A stretch of DNA of 64,000 bases, from contig URMK01000010.1 in assembly GCA_900548905.1 (NCBI GenBank), positions 62,001 through 126,000 on the forward strand, written 5' to 3'. Below, in pieces: positions 52,742 through 61,578 of this stretch. The DNA comes from an uncultured Lachnospiraceae bacterium. Its GTDB lineage: Bacteria; Bacillota; Clostridia; Lachnospirales; Lachnospiraceae. The first letter of the stretch is position 1. The number at the start of each line of letters is the position of its first letter. A program made the position numbers and the translations under genes. A model generated the notes under the pieces. The model was not told the origin of the DNA and searched no databases. It was given only the letters and a program-made list of their open reading frames with translations.

Positions 52742-53584
52742 TCAGCCCTTCACGGCGCCGGCTGTCAGCGATTTGACAAAGGTTTCGGACAGGAGGCAGA
52801 AAATCAGGATTGTAGGCACGACGGAGACAATAATAGCGGAAAACATTCCGTTCAGATTCTTGGAATAGGCCGTTGTGAACTGGCCCAGCAGCGCCGGAAT
52901 CGTCATTTTTTCCTTACTTTTGAGCAGAATGGAGGCGAAATAAAACTCATTCCAGTTATTCAGGAATACCATTATAGCGGCAGTGGAAAGCCCCGGCCTG
53001 GCAATCGGTACTATGATCCGGAAGAAAGAAGCGCAGTAGCCGCAGCCGTCAATCCTGGCGGCTTCCTCCATTTCTCTTGGAATCGTAAGAAAATAGCTGC
53101 GGATAATGAAAAAGGTTACCGCTATCCCAAGACCGGAATAGATGAAAATAAGCCCGCCCCTCGTATCCTTCAGCCCCAGATCGCCCAGCAGCCTGTAAAT
53201 GGGAAAGCTGATGGAAATGGACGGGATAAAAAGAGTGGTGGTAAACATCAGGGTAACAAGCCCCTTCAGCTTAAATTCCATCCGCGCCGACACATAGGCG
53301 GACATCGCCACCACCAATACACTGATAAACGTGGATAGGACCGTAATAAAAATGCTGTTTCCAAAATAGGTCTGTATGCCCAGCTTTGTAAAAATAGTGA
53401 TATACCCGTCAAATACCCATTCCGTGGGCAGCGCAAGCCCGCCCGGGTTCTTCTTGAAGGAGGACAGAAACACCCAGAGGATGGGATAAATCGAGATAAA
53501 CAGGACAGCCGCCATAACAAGGCCGCGTCCTGCGCTTGTCAGAAGATGTAATGCGCTGCGTTTTTCAGATTCTTTATGATTCAT
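52742..53584 (-). CDS. Carbohydrate ABC transporter permease (MalG/CUT1 type)
   Basis: The chosen start is the ATG at 53584 after AGAAAGGAACC; a longer frame begins inside the upstream gene. The 280-residue protein has six membrane segments and the CUT1 permease loop EEAARIDGCGYCASFFRIIVPIARPGL. The ending FVKSLTAGAVKG is the standard MalG-like tail. It forms the transport channel with the protein coded at 53646-54557. As in the first importer, no ATPase gene is in the operon. Confidence 0.9.
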   Translation of the reverse strand: MNHKESEKRSALHLLTSAGRGLVMAAVLFISIYPILWVFLSSFKKNPGGLALPTEWVFDGYITIFTKLGIQTYFGNSIFITVLSTFISVLVVAMSAYVSARMEFKLKGLVTLMFTTTLFIPSISISFPIYRLLGDLGLKDTRGGLIFIYSGLGIAVTFFIIRSYFLTIPREMEEAARIDGCGYCASFFRIIVPIARPGLSTAAIMVFLNNWNEFYFASILLKSKEKMTIPALLGQFTTAYSKNLNGMFSAIIVSVVPTILIFCLLSETFVKSLTAGAVKG

Positions 53585-53645
53585 ACCGGTTCCTTTCTGT
53601 TCTGCAAGACGGCGCGCGCCCTTTACCGGCCCGCCCGCTTTTTCC

Positions 53646-54557
53646 TTAATCCACATAATCCGTGCGGAAAGCCCTGTTAATCAGGCCTACCAGAAGCAGG
53701 CCCAGCAGAAACTGGATCACCCCTGCCGTATTGCCTCGTGCAAAATTCAGCTTCGTGCTTCCCAGCGCGGTCTTGTAGACATAATAGCTCAGGCTGTAGG
53801 TGGCATTATCCGGCCCGCCTCCTGTAATCAGGGCGATTTCATTGTACAAAAGAAGGCCATAATTGGCCGCCATCACAGATACCGTACCGAGCATGGGACG
53901 CAGCAGGGGCAGGATGATTTTCCGGTCTATCTGCCCTGCATCGGCCCCATCCACCCGGGCTGCCTCCAGCAGGCTGGCGTCGATGCTGAAAATCTGTGTC
54001 AGCAGAAGCAGGCAGGAGGAACCGCCGAAGAGGATAAAGGAAAAGGTCACCCCCCAAAAGGCGTAGGTCTCATTTGCCAGCACACTGATATCACTGCCGG
54101 GCCATATCCGGTTGCACAGCTCCGTTACAATCCCTCTTGAAGGACTGTACAGATTCATAAAAATCAGGCCGATAGCCGCCGTGGAGATGATGTTGGGAAT
54201 GATGAAGGCATTTCTGGTAAATTTCCAGCCCAGGGGCTTTTTAGCCAGTATCAGGGCCACAAGCAGCGTAAACGGGATTTGTACCAGCATGGTAAGGGCA
54301 ACCCATTTCAGAGAATTCACCAGTGCCGTCTGAAAGTTCCTGTCTGCGGTAAACAGCCTGATATAATTGTCAAACAGACTGTCCCAGCCCAGGAATTCCG
54401 GCTTAAGAAAATTCTTGTAATTCCATTTGCAAAAGGAAGTCACAAAAATATTCACAAGAGGCCAGGCATAAATAATACCGAATAACAAAATTCCGGGCAG
54501 CAGAAACGCCAGGATAAACCCATTCTTTTTAGTAAAGAATTTCCTATCTTTTTTCAT
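53646..54557 (-). CDS. Carbohydrate ABC transporter permease (MalF/CUT1 type)
   Basis: The 303-residue protein has six membrane segments. The start is FFTKKNGFILAFLLPGILLFGIIYAWPLV, typical of this class, and the EAA loop is EAARVDGADAGQIDRKIILPLLRPML. It is the partner of the MalG-like permease, 61 bases upstream of that start. It follows the solute-binding protein gene by 128 bases that contain a hairpin. Confidence 0.9.
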   Translation of the reverse strand: MKKDRKFFTKKNGFILAFLLPGILLFGIIYAWPLVNIFVTSFCKWNYKNFLKPEFLGWDSLFDNYIRLFTADRNFQTALVNSLKWVALTMLVQIPFTLLVALILAKKPLGWKFTRNAFIIPNIISTAAIGLIFMNLYSPSRGIVTELCNRIWPGSDISVLANETYAFWGVTFSFILFGGSSCLLLLTQIFSIDASLLEAARVDGADAGQIDRKIILPLLRPMLGTVSVMAANYGLLLYNEIALITGGGPDNATYSLSYYVYKTALGSTKLNFARGNTAGVIQFLLGLLLVGLINRAFRTDYVD

Positions 54558-54624
54558 ACAAAATCCTCTTTTCCCCTACCGTTGTGTTCTCAGCCGAAGA
54601 AGGCCGGATGGGTACGCATATGGA

Positions 54625-54651
54625 AAGAGGCCATCCCGGAGACAGCCTCTT
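54625..54651 (-). other. Hairpin between the binding-protein and permease genes
   Basis: AAGAGGC (54625-54631) and GCCTCTT (54645-54651) form a 7-bp stem; the minus strand continues TTTCC. This may lower permease transcription relative to the solute-binding protein, as is common in such operons. Confidence 0.5.
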
Positions 54652-54685
54652 GTATCCTTCTTTCCGTCCGTGCTGCCGGCCGTCT

Positions 54686-56104
54686 TTATTCCGCCGCTTC
54701 CAGGAACGCGTCCAGTTCTTCCACAGCATCTTCCACGGTCTTGCTTCCATCCTTAAGGCCCGCATATTTGGCCTGGATCTCGCCTTCCGCATCCCCGAAG
54801 TTGTTGCCAAGCCCCAGCGCCTGGTAATCCGCACTCTGGCACAGTCTGCACGCTTCTACCAGAAGCTTTGCCTCCGGCGCTTCCACCGAATCCGCCAGCG
54901 CCTCATAATCCACCGCCGTACTTGGCGCCATGCCGATTCCGTTTTCTATAATACGGGCTGCCACCTCCGGGCTGGTCATATACTTAATAAATTCCACCGC
55001 TGCGGCCGTCTGTGCCTCATCCAGCTTTGCGGATACGACATAACCGCAGCCGCCGGACAGCAATGCCGCCTTCTTACCGGCTTCCTCGGTAGGGAATACC
55101 GCCGGTTTGATGTTCTCCGCACCTGCCTCACATGCTACGGAACCGCCTGCATCCCACACCCCGTTAAAAAGCATTGCCGTCTTTCCGTCAAAGAAATCGG
55201 AACGGTACGCTTCATCATCGTCACCCCCCGGCCCGAAATTAGCCGAGTCGATTTTCTGCAGGGCATTTTTCTGTATAAAAGAAAGTGTGTCCGCAAAGGC
55301 CGTCTGATTAAAACTCTCCACACTTTTTCCTTCTGCATAGAAGCTTCTGGAATCCGCGCTTCTCTGAAGATAGGCCGCGGTAAGGATATTGGCGGGCCAT
55401 CCTGCATTCAGGCCAAAGGGCATAATCCCCGCTGCGGTCAGCTTATCCACCGCCGTATTAAAATCATCCCAGGTATTCCATACATCCGGCGTATCCGCTC
55501 CCGCTTGTTTAAAAAGCGCTTCATTATACCAGAAACCAACGCCCTCTATCTGCTCTCTCACAGAATAAATGTTCCCGTCTTCCGTCAGATTCTGCTCATA
55601 ACAGACGCCGACCCCGTCCTTAAAGCTGCTGTCCTCATCCAGATAAGGTTTCAAATCCAATATCATTCCTGCCGCCGATGCCACCGGTGTGATGTCCCAG
55701 CCTCCGAAATCCGCAATATCATAAAATTCCCCGGCACTGATATCATTGAGCGCGGTGTTATAAATGCCTTCCGCTCCCGTCTCATCCGCTTGTATCACAA
55801 AATGGAACTCATCCTTATGGGCATCCGCAAATTCCTGGTAGATCGCGCGCATTTGTGCGGCAGCCGCCCATTCCGATTCGTCATGGTAGTAACCGTGTAC
55901 AAAAGTGATGGTAGGAAGCTCTCCGTCCGCCGTCTGTGCATCCGCTTCGGATTCCGCCGACGCGCTCTCCTGCGCAGGCTGTTCCTCCTGTTTGCTCTCC
56001 GCCGGCTGCGGGGAATCCGCCGTTTCCGCGCTGTTTCCGCATCCTGCCAGCATAAGAGCCGTCATCGCCGCACAAAGCAGCCATGCCAAAGATTTTCTTT
56101 TCAT
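54686..56104 (-). CDS. Sugar ABC transporter solute-binding lipoprotein
   Basis: The chosen start is the ATG at 56104, with GGGAGGT upstream; an in-frame ATG at 56200 has no signal-like start. The 472-residue product has a signal peptide and lipobox (LMLAGCGN), then an acidic linker, then a family-1 binding protein fold (ITFVHGYYHDESEW; FNTAVDKLTAAGIMPFGLN; AMLFNGVWDAGGS). The C-terminus is acidic. It resembles the protein coded at 56406-57701 (same VHG/IHG start, same MLFNGVW/IYFNGVW motif), so the two are paralogues around one permease pair. Confidence 0.88.
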   Translation of the reverse strand: MKRKSLAWLLCAAMTALMLAGCGNSAETADSPQPAESKQEEQPAQESASAESEADAQTADGELPTITFVHGYYHDESEWAAAAQMRAIYQEFADAHKDEFHFVIQADETGAEGIYNTALNDISAGEFYDIADFGGWDITPVASAAGMILDLKPYLDEDSSFKDGVGVCYEQNLTEDGNIYSVREQIEGVGFWYNEALFKQAGADTPDVWNTWDDFNTAVDKLTAAGIMPFGLNAGWPANILTAAYLQRSADSRSFYAEGKSVESFNQTAFADTLSFIQKNALQKIDSANFGPGGDDDEAYRSDFFDGKTAMLFNGVWDAGGSVACEAGAENIKPAVFPTEEAGKKAALLSGGCGYVVSAKLDEAQTAAAVEFIKYMTSPEVAARIIENGIGMAPSTAVDYEALADSVEAPEAKLLVEACRLCQSADYQALGLGNNFGDAEGEIQAKYAGLKDGSKTVEDAVEELDAFLEAAE

Positions 56105-56276
56105 ATCCTGTACCTCCCTATTGGTAACGAAGCTGCAACGGTTCCTGTTCCGCAGACAGAAGCCGCTGCGTTTTCCTGTTGCTTTCAATTTACCACGCAC
56201 GGGCCAGGTTCTGAATAAACAAAGCTGCAGATATATATGCTATTTTTTCACCTGCTTCCGATGCCGAAAGAAAAAA

Positions 56277-56334
56277 GATGTTATTTTTTTACCCGCCGCC
56301 CTTTTTCGGGACGGAGCAGTAAAAAAATAACATC
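56277..56334. terminator. Perfect 16-bp inverted repeat, likely terminator
   Basis: GATGTTATTTTTTTAC (56277-56292) and GTAAAAAAATAACATC (56319-56334) are exact complements, with an inner CCGCC/GGGACGG pairing. On the minus strand TTTTTTCTTTC follows, so the hairpin should end transcripts of the upstream binding-protein gene. The rest of 56105-56405 holds no gene. Confidence 0.8.
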
Positions 56335-56405
56335 CTTTTCAGGAAAGTCCCGGGCCTGTCCGCATATCAGCCGGGTATCCCATACCGTATGATGCTGTCA
56401 CCCTT

Positions 56406-57701
56406 TTAAAGGCTTTGATCCAGCTGCGTGATCAGGGAATCCAGAGCCTCCTCCTCCGTACAGGCCCGCCGGATATCCGCACCGATGGTTTCCATGATCC
56501 CGCTGTTCCAAACGCTGGTAATCGTCTTTATCTGGATATCCGCCCCATGCGCCTGCTCCAGCGCATTGCCCAGCAGCGGGTATTCTTCCCTGATTACCGC
56601 CAGATCCACATTGGGATTGGAAGGGGCCTGCCCCGTTTCCAGCGCCAGCTTCAACTGAACCTCCCCGCTGAGCATGTACTTTAAGAAACGGACGGAGGCT
56701 TCTTTTTTCTTTTCATCATAGCTGTCAAAGAGCACATATCCGGAGGAAGGGGAGATATAAGAAAGGCTCTCCCCCGATTCCGTGGGATAGTTGGCGTATG
56801 CGATATCCGCCTCCGCCGCACAGCCTTTGAATTCTTCACATTCCCACACGCCGTTAAAATAAATGGCCGTCCTGCCCTCCCGGAAATATTCCCTGGCATC
56901 ATCCAGGCTCTCCGCATTTACCGAATGGCTGAAAATCCAGGCGAAATCCCGTACCGCATCCCGGAACACGGGCGTATCAAACGCAGCCGGCAGTGTACGG
57001 GCCATCTCCAGCCCCTGCGGCCCCTTCCCTGCCAGCACTGCAAGAAAAAGGTTTTCCGCCACCTGCACCGTTTCCAGCGCACAGGCATCCGTACTGTCCC
57101 CTCCCCAGGCATCCAGCTTTTCAAGGGCTTCCCGGAATTCCTCCCAGGTACGGGGCGGCCTGGCATTCCCCTTTTCATCCACGATCCCGGCCTCCCGGAA
57201 ATATCCGGCATTGTACCAGTAGCCCATCACCTCAAGCGCATCCGGCACCGTATAAAGGCCGCCGTCTTCCTCCGTCCAGGTTTCCAGGACCGAAGGGTGG
57301 ATGCTCCGGATGAAATCCGCATCCGCTTCTATAAAAGGAAGGAGATCCAGCGCCATACCGCGCTTTATTGCATTCTGTACATAATAGGACTGTCCGTTCG
57401 TGCTGACAATTTCCGGCATTTTATCTACGGCAAGCATATTGTTGGCCTGCTCCACAGCGATATAGCTGTCGGAGGAGGGCTGGTAATTCAGCACAATATC
57501 CGGATTTTCCTCATCAAAGGCACGGTAAATCTCCTGCATGGTGGAATGTGTGTTGACCGTCCCTCCCCAGCCGTGGATGAAGGTCAGCTCCGTCACCTCC
57601 GGCTCCTCCTGCCTGCCGCAGCCGGTTATAACCGCCGCGGTTAAAAGCACCGGCAGAACACGCCGGAACACTCCCTGATAAATTCGGTTTCTTTTTTCCA
57701 C
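56406..57701 (-). CDS. Second solute-binding lipoprotein of the importer locus
   Basis: Translation begins at a GTG (57701) with GGGAGG upstream. The 431-residue product has a lipobox (VITGCG), then the binding protein fold (LTFIHGWGGTVNTHSTMQEI; QPSSDSYIAVEQAN; TAIYFNGVWECEEF; DSYDEKKKEASVRFLKYM). It is shorter than its paralogue at 54686 and lacks the acidic linker. It forms an operon with two lipoproteins upstream and is separated from the transporter by a strong terminator. Confidence 0.87.
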   Translation of the reverse strand: MEKRNRIYQGVFRRVLPVLLTAAVITGCGRQEEPEVTELTFIHGWGGTVNTHSTMQEIYRAFDEENPDIVLNYQPSSDSYIAVEQANNMLAVDKMPEIVSTNGQSYYVQNAIKRGMALDLLPFIEADADFIRSIHPSVLETWTEEDGGLYTVPDALEVMGYWYNAGYFREAGIVDEKGNARPPRTWEEFREALEKLDAWGGDSTDACALETVQVAENLFLAVLAGKGPQGLEMARTLPAAFDTPVFRDAVRDFAWIFSHSVNAESLDDAREYFREGRTAIYFNGVWECEEFKGCAAEADIAYANYPTESGESLSYISPSSGYVLFDSYDEKKKEASVRFLKYMLSGEVQLKLALETGQAPSNPNVDLAVIREEYPLLGNALEQAHGADIQIKTITSVWNSGIMETIGADIRRACTEEEALDSLITQLDQSL

Positions 57702-57731
57702 TTCCCAGCCTCCCGTCAGCGTATCTGCACA

Positions 57732-59453
57732 TCAGCCCCAGCCGGGCGTTTCTGTAAACAGCTGTGTGTCGGAAAACAGGGTCCAGCCCTCTTCTCCGGT
57801 ACTAAGCCGTTTCATTTTTACATAAATCATATCCTCCGCAGCAGGCACGAGCGCAAGGCTGTTCATCTGTTCGCCCGGTTCCATAATAAAAGAGGGTTCG
57901 CCCGAAGGGTGTTCTTCCCACGCTTCATAAAAAGGGATGGCAAGCTGTGCCGTATACACATACGGTTCCTCACTTACAAGAGGAACCTTTATCTCATATT
58001 CCGGCTGCATCATCTGTTTCATCCGGTTTTCTTCTAACTTGAAATCCAGCTTTACGTAATAACATCCGAACCCCTGTGTAAAAACAGGAGTATCCGCCCA
58101 TACTTCCATTGTTCCGTCACCCGGCAGCTTCATATATCTATTGCTGTCAAAATCGGATACCCCTATCCGGTACAGATTTCCTGTCCCATTCAGTACCTCA
58201 GCTTCCTTCAGATCCCCAAGCTCCCTGAGCGTTCCATTCTCCAGGCTGAAAAATTTCATCATGGAAAAACAGTCGTTATCTTCCTGCCCCTGCAATACCA
58301 GTTCCTTTTTTCTGTCGGTTCTGTCCAGATCGATCACCCAGAGCCGGTAAGCGCTGGAAACCGTCTGATTTGTTTCCCAGGCCGTCTTTCCGTTGATATC
58401 GATAGCAGCGCCGTCCGTTTCATACGCGTCCGCTTCCTTCCTGACATGATACCGGATGCTGTCCGGCAAACCGTCACCGTCCAGATCAAACCAGGCCGTC
58501 TGCTCCGGCCGGACTGAGAAGAAAAGACCGTTTTCTACTTGTTCGGCACACCGCTCCTCCCACAGTTGTTTTAACACACCGTCCGGGCCAAACCATTCCG
58601 CCGTCGCCAGTTCACCCGTCAAAAGCCCGGCAATACCGTCATTTTCATTTTCTACCGTCAGTGCCCCGTCCTTCCAGCTGCAGGTCAGATTCACGTTCCG
58701 ATCCTCTTTGCCCAGATTCAGCTGTACCAGGCCGTTTCCCCGCAGCCAGATTTCCTTAATCCAATAGTTATCCGACTCATAGGATGATAAGCATTCCGCT
58801 GCGCCGGGCAGGGTGAGAAAGCTATCCCGTCCCACAGGAACCGCTCCGTATTCATGGAAACTCCCCTCTTTATAGTAAAAATAACAGGGCTTTACCGTGC
58901 GCCCGGTCCCGTCTTCCCTGGCATCCAGGCTGCTTTGGTACAGGAGATAGGTTCCGTCCCCGCTGCCCATGAAAGCTTCCCCCTTGCCGGAAAGTACGCT
59001 TTCATAGGGCCTTCCTTCCGAAACACCCCACAGCAGGGAGCATGCGGAGCTTCCCCCGCCGGACTCCGTATACCAGAAAGCGGTATTTTCCGGTGTTTCC
59101 ACAACAGCGCTTATATCCTGCAGAGATTCCGGTGTTTCTCCCCCGGTTCCCACAGGCACGGCTCCCTCCTCCGACACAAACCACCGGCGGCCTTCCAGAA
59201 CACCGTTATGATTCACTCCGGTAAAAGCGAAGGCCTCCCGCTTCCCGTCCCCGTCGTAATCGGCACAGTCAAACAGCAGGATTTCCTCTCCGGCCGTTTC
59301 CTCCACCAGGGAAAACAAAACGGCATCTCCGCTGCTCTTATCCTCCTGCGCCCCGGAACCGGCAGCCGGAAGCTGTGTATCTTTTCCGGCGCAGCCTGCC
59401 AGCAGCAGGCCCGATAACAGGCAGAGAGTTAATACGCGTTTTATTTTCATCAT
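57732..59453 (-). CDS. Large lipoprotein with Asp-rich calcium-type motifs, unknown function
   Basis: The 573-residue protein has a lipoprotein signal (LLLAGCAGK). Two DxDGDG motifs, DYDGDGKREA near residue 68 and DLDGDGLPDS near residue 327, are like calcium-binding turns of FG-GAP/VCBS repeats. The rest is beta-rich with Trp and Tyr. I do not recognise the family. GAGGAGGAA lies before the double ATG start. It sits between another lipoprotein gene (15 bases upstream) and a solute-binding protein gene (30 bases downstream), so a role in sugar capture at the cell surface is possible. Confidence 0.72.
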   Translation of the reverse strand: MMKIKRVLTLCLLSGLLLAGCAGKDTQLPAAGSGAQEDKSSGDAVLFSLVEETAGEEILLFDCADYDGDGKREAFAFTGVNHNGVLEGRRWFVSEEGAVPVGTGGETPESLQDISAVVETPENTAFWYTESGGGSSACSLLWGVSEGRPYESVLSGKGEAFMGSGDGTYLLYQSSLDAREDGTGRTVKPCYFYYKEGSFHEYGAVPVGRDSFLTLPGAAECLSSYESDNYWIKEIWLRGNGLVQLNLGKEDRNVNLTCSWKDGALTVENENDGIAGLLTGELATAEWFGPDGVLKQLWEERCAEQVENGLFFSVRPEQTAWFDLDGDGLPDSIRYHVRKEADAYETDGAAIDINGKTAWETNQTVSSAYRLWVIDLDRTDRKKELVLQGQEDNDCFSMMKFFSLENGTLRELGDLKEAEVLNGTGNLYRIGVSDFDSNRYMKLPGDGTMEVWADTPVFTQGFGCYYVKLDFKLEENRMKQMMQPEYEIKVPLVSEEPYVYTAQLAIPFYEAWEEHPSGEPSFIMEPGEQMNSLALVPAAEDMIYVKMKRLSTGEEGWTLFSDTQLFTETPGWG

Positions 59454-59468
59454 TTCCTCCTCTTCCTT

Positions 59469-60269
59469 CTAATAAACAATAAAGATAAAGGTTCCGGAGG
59501 AATCCTCCGCGGCTTCCAGTATTACTGCATAGCTTCCGGTTTCCGGTATGGTATACTGACAGTTAAACAGTGTTTCCGTATCCATCTGAATTACCTTATC
59601 TCCCTTTTCATTCATTAGGGTAAGTTTCATTTGTCCGCTTCCTGAATTTCTTGCCGCAGCTACAATATCCCCTTTTTCCAGTTCTATTTTTCCTTTCCGT
59701 TCCTTTGTCAGCGCCAAATCACAGGAAAAATCTCGCTGTTCCAGATATTCCTTTTTATCCTCGTATATGGTTTCCTCCGCTTCTGTCATCTCCTGCATGG
59801 TAAAACGAAGCCTGATATTGAAATTCTTTCCTTCCGGCTTTTCCAGTATGAGCTTTACCGGCCCCTCAGAAAGCGTAATCCCTGCATCAATGGAATTGCT
59901 CCCGGTCCAGCCTACGCCGCTTCCCATCAGGCTATTTACGTATACTACCTGCTCCGTTCCATCCTCTTCCACGAACTTTAAACGGAACGGATTTTTGATT
60001 TCCGTCGGTTTTGCACCTGCTGAAATAAGCGCCACTTCTCCCTGAATGACGATATTTTTGGGTACGGCAAGTTCTGTATCCAGAAGCACCGTATCTCCTT
60101 GTGTATCATCGGTAAAATTGGCTTCATACCGGCCGCTCACAGCCGCTTCGTCCAACTGCTGCCAGCCTGACGCAGGATCTGCCTGCGCCCGGCCGGATAC
60201 GCCGCAGCCGGATACAAGCATATGAAGAATTACTATGGATATCATGAGTTTTCCAGTTCCTGTTTTCAT
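59469..60269 (-). CDS. Lipoprotein of unknown function
   Basis: The start chosen is the ATG at 60269 after GGGGAGAAAGC; an upstream in-frame ATG at 60326 gives a poor signal. The 266-residue product has a lipobox (MLVSGCGV, preceded by a short hydrophobic stretch). The body is beta-rich with a charged central helix (TEAEETIYEDKKEYLEQ). The ending SGTFIFIVY suggests a beta-sandwich. I do not recognise it. It is the first gene of the lipoprotein/binding-protein cluster. Confidence 0.7.
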   Translation of the reverse strand: MKTGTGKLMISIVILHMLVSGCGVSGRAQADPASGWQQLDEAAVSGRYEANFTDDTQGDTVLLDTELAVPKNIVIQGEVALISAGAKPTEIKNPFRLKFVEEDGTEQVVYVNSLMGSGVGWTGSNSIDAGITLSEGPVKLILEKPEGKNFNIRLRFTMQEMTEAEETIYEDKKEYLEQRDFSCDLALTKERKGKIELEKGDIVAAARNSGSGQMKLTLMNEKGDKVIQMDTETLFNCQYTIPETGSYAVILEAAEDSSGTFIFIVY

Positions 60270-60703
60270 CCGCTTTCTCCCCGCTCCCGTTTTACTTTTA
60301 TCCTTATGTTTTGCCGTTGTAAACAACGGATACGAGCTTTTTATATTATTCTACTCCAAAACAGCCGCGATGTATAGAAGCAAGACCAATTGGATACAGA
60401 TAAAAAACATCTCTGATTTTACGCAAATACGCCCCTCATAGACAAATCTACTTTTAGCCGGCAGTAAAATCCTGTTAAATTTTTTATAATTCAATAAGAA
60501 ACACCCCCAATCAAAAAGTCTGTACCTGCTACGCCGGAACGATATGCCTTTTTAATCAAGGGCGCGAAGCGCAGAAGCCGCATAAAATAAGGCTTAGAGA
60601 TTCCGAGAGTCTATATAAGAAGTGCAAAGAAGGCTGAATATGGAAGCAATAGATAGGGGTAACAGAATTACAGAATAAAAAAACAAAAATCATGTGCATT
60701 GTA
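60270..60703. other. Intergenic region between lipoprotein cluster and toxin-antitoxin genes
   Basis: This stretch is AT-rich and holds no credible gene. It may contain the minus-strand promoter for the lipoprotein gene near 60270-60400 (A/T-rich with TAGAAT), but I cannot fix a -35. It marks a base-composition change to the toxin-antitoxin pair. Confidence 0.5.
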
Positions 60704-60720
60704 TTGCAAATTAGGTGCAA
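60704..60720 (+). promoter_or_regulatory. Inverted repeat ahead of the antitoxin gene
   Basis: TTGCA-AATTAGG-TGCAA lies 43 bases before the antitoxin start. Antitoxins of this type usually bind such repeats to regulate their own operon. A TATAAA/TATAAG -10 region follows at about 60725-60738. Confidence 0.45.
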
Positions 60721-60762
60721 ACAATATAAACTATAAGTATCAGTTAGAAGGGAGTTGATAAC

Positions 60763-61041
60763 ATGGCCGGCAATACAACCAACATCAGCATTCGTATGGA
60801 TGCGGAACTGAAATCTCAAGCGGATGAACTTTTTGCAGAACTAGGCATGAATATTTCCACAGCGTTCAATATTTTTGTCCGTCAATCGCTCCGTGAAGGT
60901 GGTATTCCTTTTGATATTTCGCTGAATAAGCCAAATAAGGAGACTGCAGCCGCAATGCTCGAAGCGGAAAGGATTGCGAAAGACCCTGCTATAAAGGGTT
61001 ATACTGATTTAAATCAGCTTTTCGCAGATTTGAGAAAATGA
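60763..61041 (+). CDS. Antitoxin, RelB/DinJ family
   Basis: The 92-residue protein begins with a ribbon-helix-helix domain (TNISIRMDAELKSQADELFAELG; STAFNIFVRQSLREGGIPF), then a toxin-binding tail (EAERIAKDPAIKGYTDLNQLFADLRK). Its start follows AAGGGAGTTGATAAC. The stop overlaps the toxin start (ATGA), as is standard for type II pairs. GC content is lower than most of the window, which suggests acquisition by transfer. Confidence 0.93.
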   Translation: MAGNTTNISIRMDAELKSQADELFAELGMNISTAFNIFVRQSLREGGIPFDISLNKPNKETAAAMLEAERIAKDPAIKGYTDLNQLFADLRK

Positions 61042-61322
61042 CAAAATATACCGTTAAGCCTACCACGCAATTCAAGAAAGATTATAAATTGGCAATCAAG
61101 CGCGGTCTAAAAATTGAACTATTAGAGGAAATTATCTGCAATCTTGCAAACGGTGTACCTCTGCCAGAGAAAAACAAAGACCATGCACTTGGCGGCAACT
61201 GGAACGGACACCGTGAATGCCATATCTTATCCGATTGGTTACTTGTTTATCGGTTAGAGAATGATGTTCTTGTCTTAACTTTGGCTCGCACAGGCACACA
61301 CAGTGATTTGTTTGAAAAATAG
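61038..61322 (+). CDS. Toxin, YafQ/RelE family mRNA interferase
   Basis: YafQ-type toxins cut mRNA on the ribosome. The 94-residue protein fits the family: VKPTTQFKKDYKLAIKRG, then DHALGGNWNGHRECHI (His residues), WLLVYRLEND and the C-terminal ARTGTHSDLF with a catalytic His. It is intact and in frame with the antitoxin overlap. It should be neutralised by the RelB/DinJ protein. Confidence 0.93.
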   Translation: MTKYTVKPTTQFKKDYKLAIKRGLKIELLEEIICNLANGVPLPEKNKDHALGGNWNGHRECHILSDWLLVYRLENDVLVLTLARTGTHSDLFEK

Positions 61323-61479
61323 GAAGATACCGCATGAGGAAACCTATATATTTTTAATCAGCAATATAGAAGTTTTTGCAATGACTCCGGGCATAAGGGT
61401 AATAGATCTTTCCCGGACAGTCTGCCCGAACAAAGGGACGGAATTACTTCCGCAAGACAGCAGCAATCCCTGAAAACCA

Positions 61480-61514
61480 AGGCCGGCTAATCCATTTTCA
61501 GGATTTGCCGGCCT
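61480..61514 (-). terminator. Hairpin after the catalase gene
   Basis: AGGCCGGCTAATCC and GGATTTGCCGGCCT pair over 14 bases with one mismatch. On the minus strand the stem is followed by TGGTTTTC, a weak T run. It most likely ends the catalase transcript; 61323-61579 holds no gene. Confidence 0.6.
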
Positions 61515-61578
61515 AAGTATTTAGTACATATGCCCGGCAGCCACATTTTCATTTACCGGTACATTTACCGGTTCTTTT

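Noticed and set aside
54584..56218. Open frame of 544 codons on the plus strand
   Set aside because: It is antisense to a clear solute-binding protein gene with signal peptide and lipobox.
60556..60819. Minus-strand 87-codon gene before the antitoxin
   Set aside because: It overlaps the antitoxin start and promoter, is rich in Cys/His/Leu without pattern and has no ribosome binding site.
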